This document shows positions 4,735 to 7,691 of a stretch of 7,691 bases of DNA, piece after piece (within the stretch, counting starts at the first letter, position 1; the number at the start of each line of letters is the position of its first letter). The notes under the pieces are model-generated. The model made no database searches, was not told where the DNA came from, and saw nothing but the letters and a program-made list of their open reading frames with translations. Origin of the DNA: CAYQOX01 sp964419335 (GTDB lineage: Bacteria > Hinthialibacterota > Hinthialibacteria > Hinthialibacterales > Hinthialibacteraceae). The translations under genes and the position numbers were made by a program. The stretch lies in NCBI GenBank assembly GCA_964419335.1, contig CAYQOX010000091.1, positions 1 through 7,691 of the forward strand, given 5' to 3'.

Positions 4735-7691
4735 ATGAAGAGAGGATTCATCGGCAATCTGATGAGGGGTCGATCGTTGTTGTTGTTTGTCTTTGCCCTT
4801 GCGATGCTCATATCGTCTGGGCCCGCAATGGCACAGGTGGACTCCACCAATTGGGAGTTTGTCAATTTGAGTCTGAACGCGAAAAATGCCAAAAGTGAAA
4901 TCGCCAACGTCACCGGCATCCTGTTCGGGCTTGATGGAACCGGCGGGGCAATAGAAAATGAAGATATCACCGGTAGCTTAAGCGGTGGTGTCACTGATTT
5001 CCTGAAAAGCGCCGCGCACTTAGGAAATGAGGATTATAAACCGTTAATCGCCAATATCGAAACCGGCGAAACGGTTTACCTCTTTGCAGCCGTCACCGGC
5101 GTAGATTCCTCCGTGGTTACTGCCGTCAAACAAGGGGAGTCTTCTACCCTCGACGCAGTAAAAGCGGCCATCAGTGCCACGTTGCCGGGCGAGGTCATCG
5201 ATGATGATGATCCTGTCGCGGATGCGAATGTCACCGACGTGACCGGGATTACCGAGGATGAAGAGTTCGGCCTCGATGCAAACGCAGACAATACCCTGGT
5301 GTGCTGGTGGAGAGTCGATAATTACCGCGTCACCGCTGAAGATAATATTGATGCATTCCACAACAGTGGCCTAAGCGCTTCCTTGGAAATTGCAGATAGC
5401 ACCAGTACAGGGAACTCCAACTTGATCGGTATCGAATTAACCGATCCCGATGAAACCGTTACAGGCCCAAAAGTAGACGCTATAACAGTCACTTCGGATA
5501 AAGAAGAATACACCAATGAAGATGAAATTGTCTTTGAAGTCACCGTCGATCAAAATTCAGGTCGAGACGGAGAACCAGATGCCTACTTCGATGAAGGCGA
5601 TCCCATCGCCTTTGATGGCATTCAAGGTCTTGATGTAGCCGATGGCGCTGGCACAGTCGTAACCGCCACCTCGAGCCTCGCTCTCTCATTGACACTCAAA
5701 AATCGCGGCCTTGACTTCGCTTCCAGCGCAGGTTTCCAAGTAACCTCTGCTCTGGGTGAAGACCCTGCAATCCTTTCTGTGACTTGCGAAGTGAAAGATG
5801 ATTTCGATACGCGCGGTGCATTCGAAGCGGGCTTGTTTGATATAACCGTCAAGGATGATGTCCGTGCAGCAGATTCCAAAGATTTCGATGACTTTAAACT
5901 CGATACCTTACCGGCCTATATCACCTATGTTGATGTAGCCCCAATTAATGAAGATGAATTTCACAATAAAGTGGGTCCAACCAATGGTGTGAACGAGAAT
6001 AACTTTGTCAAATTAACCCTGAAATTAATCACTAATGGTGAATCTACCACAGATTTGGACGAGTGGCTGACAATGACTTTCCAAGAAAGCGGCGTTAGTT
6101 GGGCTAATGAAGATGGAGAAGTTGATTTTGATGGTAGTAATTTTGATCCTGAAGAGGATTATGAATTGATAGAAACAAAAACCGTCAATGACGTCCCCCA
6201 AATCGGTGGTGGTACAACCATTGGTGCTCAAATTGTACTAAAAGCTAAAGTATCAGATACTCCAACTACTGATTATGAAACCGGTGCCGCCTTTAAAATA
6301 ACAGCCAAGGATAATGCGGATAATCAAACGAAGTTTTATCCGGTAAATAATGAAAAACTATCGGACAAGAATGATGTTGGTACTGCAGATACCGTTCTTG
6401 ATACAATAGATACCTTCGCTTCCTTAATCGAAATCGATGATCCGCTTGAAGCCGTTCTAATCAATCCCGCTACCGTGGCGGTTGATGCGGCCGCACCAGA
6501 AGTCCTTGATGTTAAATTTGATGTGATCGCCCTACCAAATGAATACTGGACAACCGGCGACCCTTCGAGTGCATTCGATTTATTGAAGAGCGCGACTGAG
6601 TTTGTCGAAAATGCTGCGGGTGGGGTTGTCTCAGTGACCAAGGGAACCGCAGGCGTAGTAGGTTCTACTACCGATGCGGGCGTTGCAGATCAAACCATGC
6701 AATCTGAAGGAAGCTTCACCCGAGTCGTGGTTGAATTTAATTTAACCTCTGATTCCAATGACATTGACCAATTCCTACCGAACCAACTAAAAGATGCAAC
6801 CGCAACTTATATCGCGGATGGATTTAGATTTGGTATCGAAGGTGAACGCATTGGATACTTTGCTACAAAAGATAGTGGTGGAGCCTTTGTTGAGGATGCA
6901 ACCTGGACAATGACAGATGCTTCTCTCTCCAATGGCGTTGCTTATGCAACCTTTGAGAGTAAAGTTGGTATGGTCATGGAAGAACCGAAAAGCATTAATG
7001 ATGCAACAGTTTCTGTAAAAATGCAGGATTCGGTCTTCAATGAAACCACAGATGGAATAGAAAGTAACGATATCATTGTCGATGTTTCAGGCCCAATAGT
7101 ACGTGGGGTTGGAGCACCCGATTTCAATACAGTATACGAGCCAGGTGATACAATCATCGTTTCAGCCACCTTCAATGATTGGGATCAGTCCACGGATGAT
7201 GGTGGTTGGGAAAGACAATATACGACGTATGGGGGTAGAGGTCTTTTCCCGTTCTTGTTATTTGATGAAGATATTGATTTAGTTGAGGATACGAATGATG
7301 AAGAATTGATTCATCGTTACACCATTAATAACGCCTCAACTGTCTTTGGTAAAGAATTTAAAACCATAACGGCTGATTTCTCACACTTTGTCAGTGAAGC
7401 AGGAGCAGTGGATGTACTACCAACAACAGCCTACATTGTAAGAAATGATGAAATATTACCTTATAGGTTGCCTTCTCCAGGTGATCTTATTTCTGCAACA
7501 TGGGAATTTAAAATTGAACAAGATGCTATCCTGAATATTTCTCCAGAGTCTGATGAAGTGCGTAACGTAACCTTTAGTGTCAGAGATTTATCAGGTAACG
7601 TGACTCGCGCAGGAGTCGGCGTAGGTACAGCTGACTTTGATCGGCCTGAACCTGTTGTACATAGTTTCAAAATTTCTAACAATCACGAAGA
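4735..7691 (+). CDS. Giant secreted acidic Ig-like repeat surface protein (runs off right edge)
   Basis: The frame is open for 985 codons with no stop before the edge. A Sec signal peptide is clear: MKRGFIGNLMRGR, hydrophobic core SLLLFVFALAMLISS (14-28), and cleavage at AMA|Q (31-34). Residues ~35-240 form an acidic N-terminal region with a DDDD run near 155. At least four Ig-like units follow, each closing with an xV-x-D...N-x-T type strand: FDITVKDD (368-375), FKITAKDNADNQT (520-532), VSVKMQDSVFNET (759-771) and FSVRDLSGNVT (947-957). Each close is followed by a linker with a conserved Pro: LDTLP (389-393), VDAAAP (583-588), VDVSGP (782-787) and ADFDRP (966-971). The opening motif Y-x-x-x-D-x-I recurs at 259 and 801. 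Asp and Glu are very frequent, consistent with Ca2+-stabilised surface domains, but no specific Ca2+ loop is proven. The anchoring end lies beyond the window. Likely an adhesin, S-layer-like or matrix protein; this is inferred from architecture only. ATG 4735 is chosen for its AAGGAG and signal peptide. Confidence 0.93.
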   Translation, partial: MKRGFIGNLMRGRSLLLFVFALAMLISSGPAMAQVDSTNWEFVNLSLNAKNAKSEIANVTGILFGLDGTGGAIENEDITGSLSGGVTDFLKSAAHLGNEDYKPLIANIETGETVYLFAAVTGVDSSVVTAVKQGESSTLDAVKAAISATLPGEVIDDDDPVADANVTDVTGITEDEEFGLDANADNTLVCWWRVDNYRVTAEDNIDAFHNSGLSASLEIADSTSTGNSNLIGIELTDPDETVTGPKVDAITVTSDKEEYTNEDEIVFEVTVDQNSGRDGEPDAYFDEGDPIAFDGIQGLDVADGAGTVVTATSSLALSLTLKNRGLDFASSAGFQVTSALGEDPAILSVTCEVKDDFDTRGAFEAGLFDITVKDDVRAADSKDFDDFKLDTLPAYITYVDVAPINEDEFHNKVGPTNGVNENNFVKLTLKLITNGESTTDLDEWLTMTFQESGVSWANEDGEVDFDGSNFDPEEDYELIETKTVNDVPQIGGGTTIGAQIVLKAKVSDTPTTDYETGAAFKITAKDNADNQTKFYPVNNEKLSDKNDVGTADTVLDTIDTFASLIEIDDPLEAVLINPATVAVDAAAPEVLDVKFDVIALPNEYWTTGDPSSAFDLLKSATEFVENAAGGVVSVTKGTAGVVGSTTDAGVADQTMQSEGSFTRVVVEFNLTSDSNDIDQFLPNQLKDATATYIADGFRFGIEGERIGYFATKDSGGAFVEDATWTMTDASLSNGVAYATFESKVGMVMEEPKSINDATVSVKMQDSVFNETTDGIESNDIIVDVSGPIVRGVGAPDFNTVYEPGDTIIVSATFNDWDQSTDDGGWERQYTTYGGRGLFPFLLFDEDIDLVEDTNDEELIHRYTINNASTVFGKEFKTITADFSHFVSEAGAVDVLPTTAYIVRNDEILPYRLPSPGDLISATWEFKIEQDAILNISPESDEVRNVTFSVRDLSGNVTRAGVGVGTADFDRPEPVVHSFKISNNHE

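Noticed and set aside
4713..7682. Nine minus-strand open frames of 68-105 codons across the surface-protein gene
   Set aside because: Shadows of the continuous 985-codon plus-strand frame. They are Ser/Thr-rich reverse readings of Asp/Glu/Val codons, with no ribosome sites or domains examined that would support them.

Overview
The window (7691 bp) reads as a stretch of bacterial chromosome with moderate GC content, rich in envelope and secreted proteins. It contains no RNA gene, transposase, phage gene or CRISPR array that I can recognise. Two of the most informative genes run off the window edges. One is a Thr-Pro-rich secreted protein on the minus strand at the left edge. The other is a very large, acidic, Ig-like repeat protein on the plus strand at the right edge. 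Diderm organisation is suggested by a lipoprotein signal peptide, a Sec signal peptide ending AMA|Q, and a membrane-anchored TPR protein. Long TPTxTPT tracts combined with giant Ig-like repeat proteins are familiar from poorly cultured phyla such as Poribacteria, Omnitrophota, Hydrogenedentota or Sumerlaeota. This is an impression from general knowledge and not a placement.

Layout. 1-404 (-): start of a secreted Thr-Pro-rich protein. 522-1676 (-): TPR protein with an N-terminal membrane anchor and a C-terminal beta-rich domain. 1677-1946: divergent intergenic region. 1947-2762 (+): unrecognised membrane protein with four or five membrane segments. 2763-2923: intergenic region with a candidate promoter and a perfect 14-bp palindrome. 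2924-4150 (+): solute-binding lipoprotein of the family 1 (sugar-type) ABC class, with no permease or ATPase beside it. 4151-4734: a dense regulatory stretch. It holds a strong sigma70-type promoter (TTGACA, 17 bp, extended -10) flanked by two copies of GTTGCAAAC, a 57-codon small ORF or structured RNA, two clear inverted repeats, and a good match to a sigma54 promoter. 4735-7691 (+): 985 visible residues of an exported protein with at least four Ig-like units, still open at the edge.

The window does not define a pathway. The common theme is the cell envelope: surface or secreted scaffold proteins, a periplasm-facing TPR adaptor and a nutrient-binding lipoprotein. The most unusual part is the 4151-4734 region. 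Two different classes of promoter and several in-frame translation starts with good Shine-Dalgarno sequences lie ahead of the giant surface protein, which suggests its expression is tightly controlled. I see no previously undescribed defence or mobile system here. The best leads are the promoter/small-ORF region and the repeat architecture of the surface protein.
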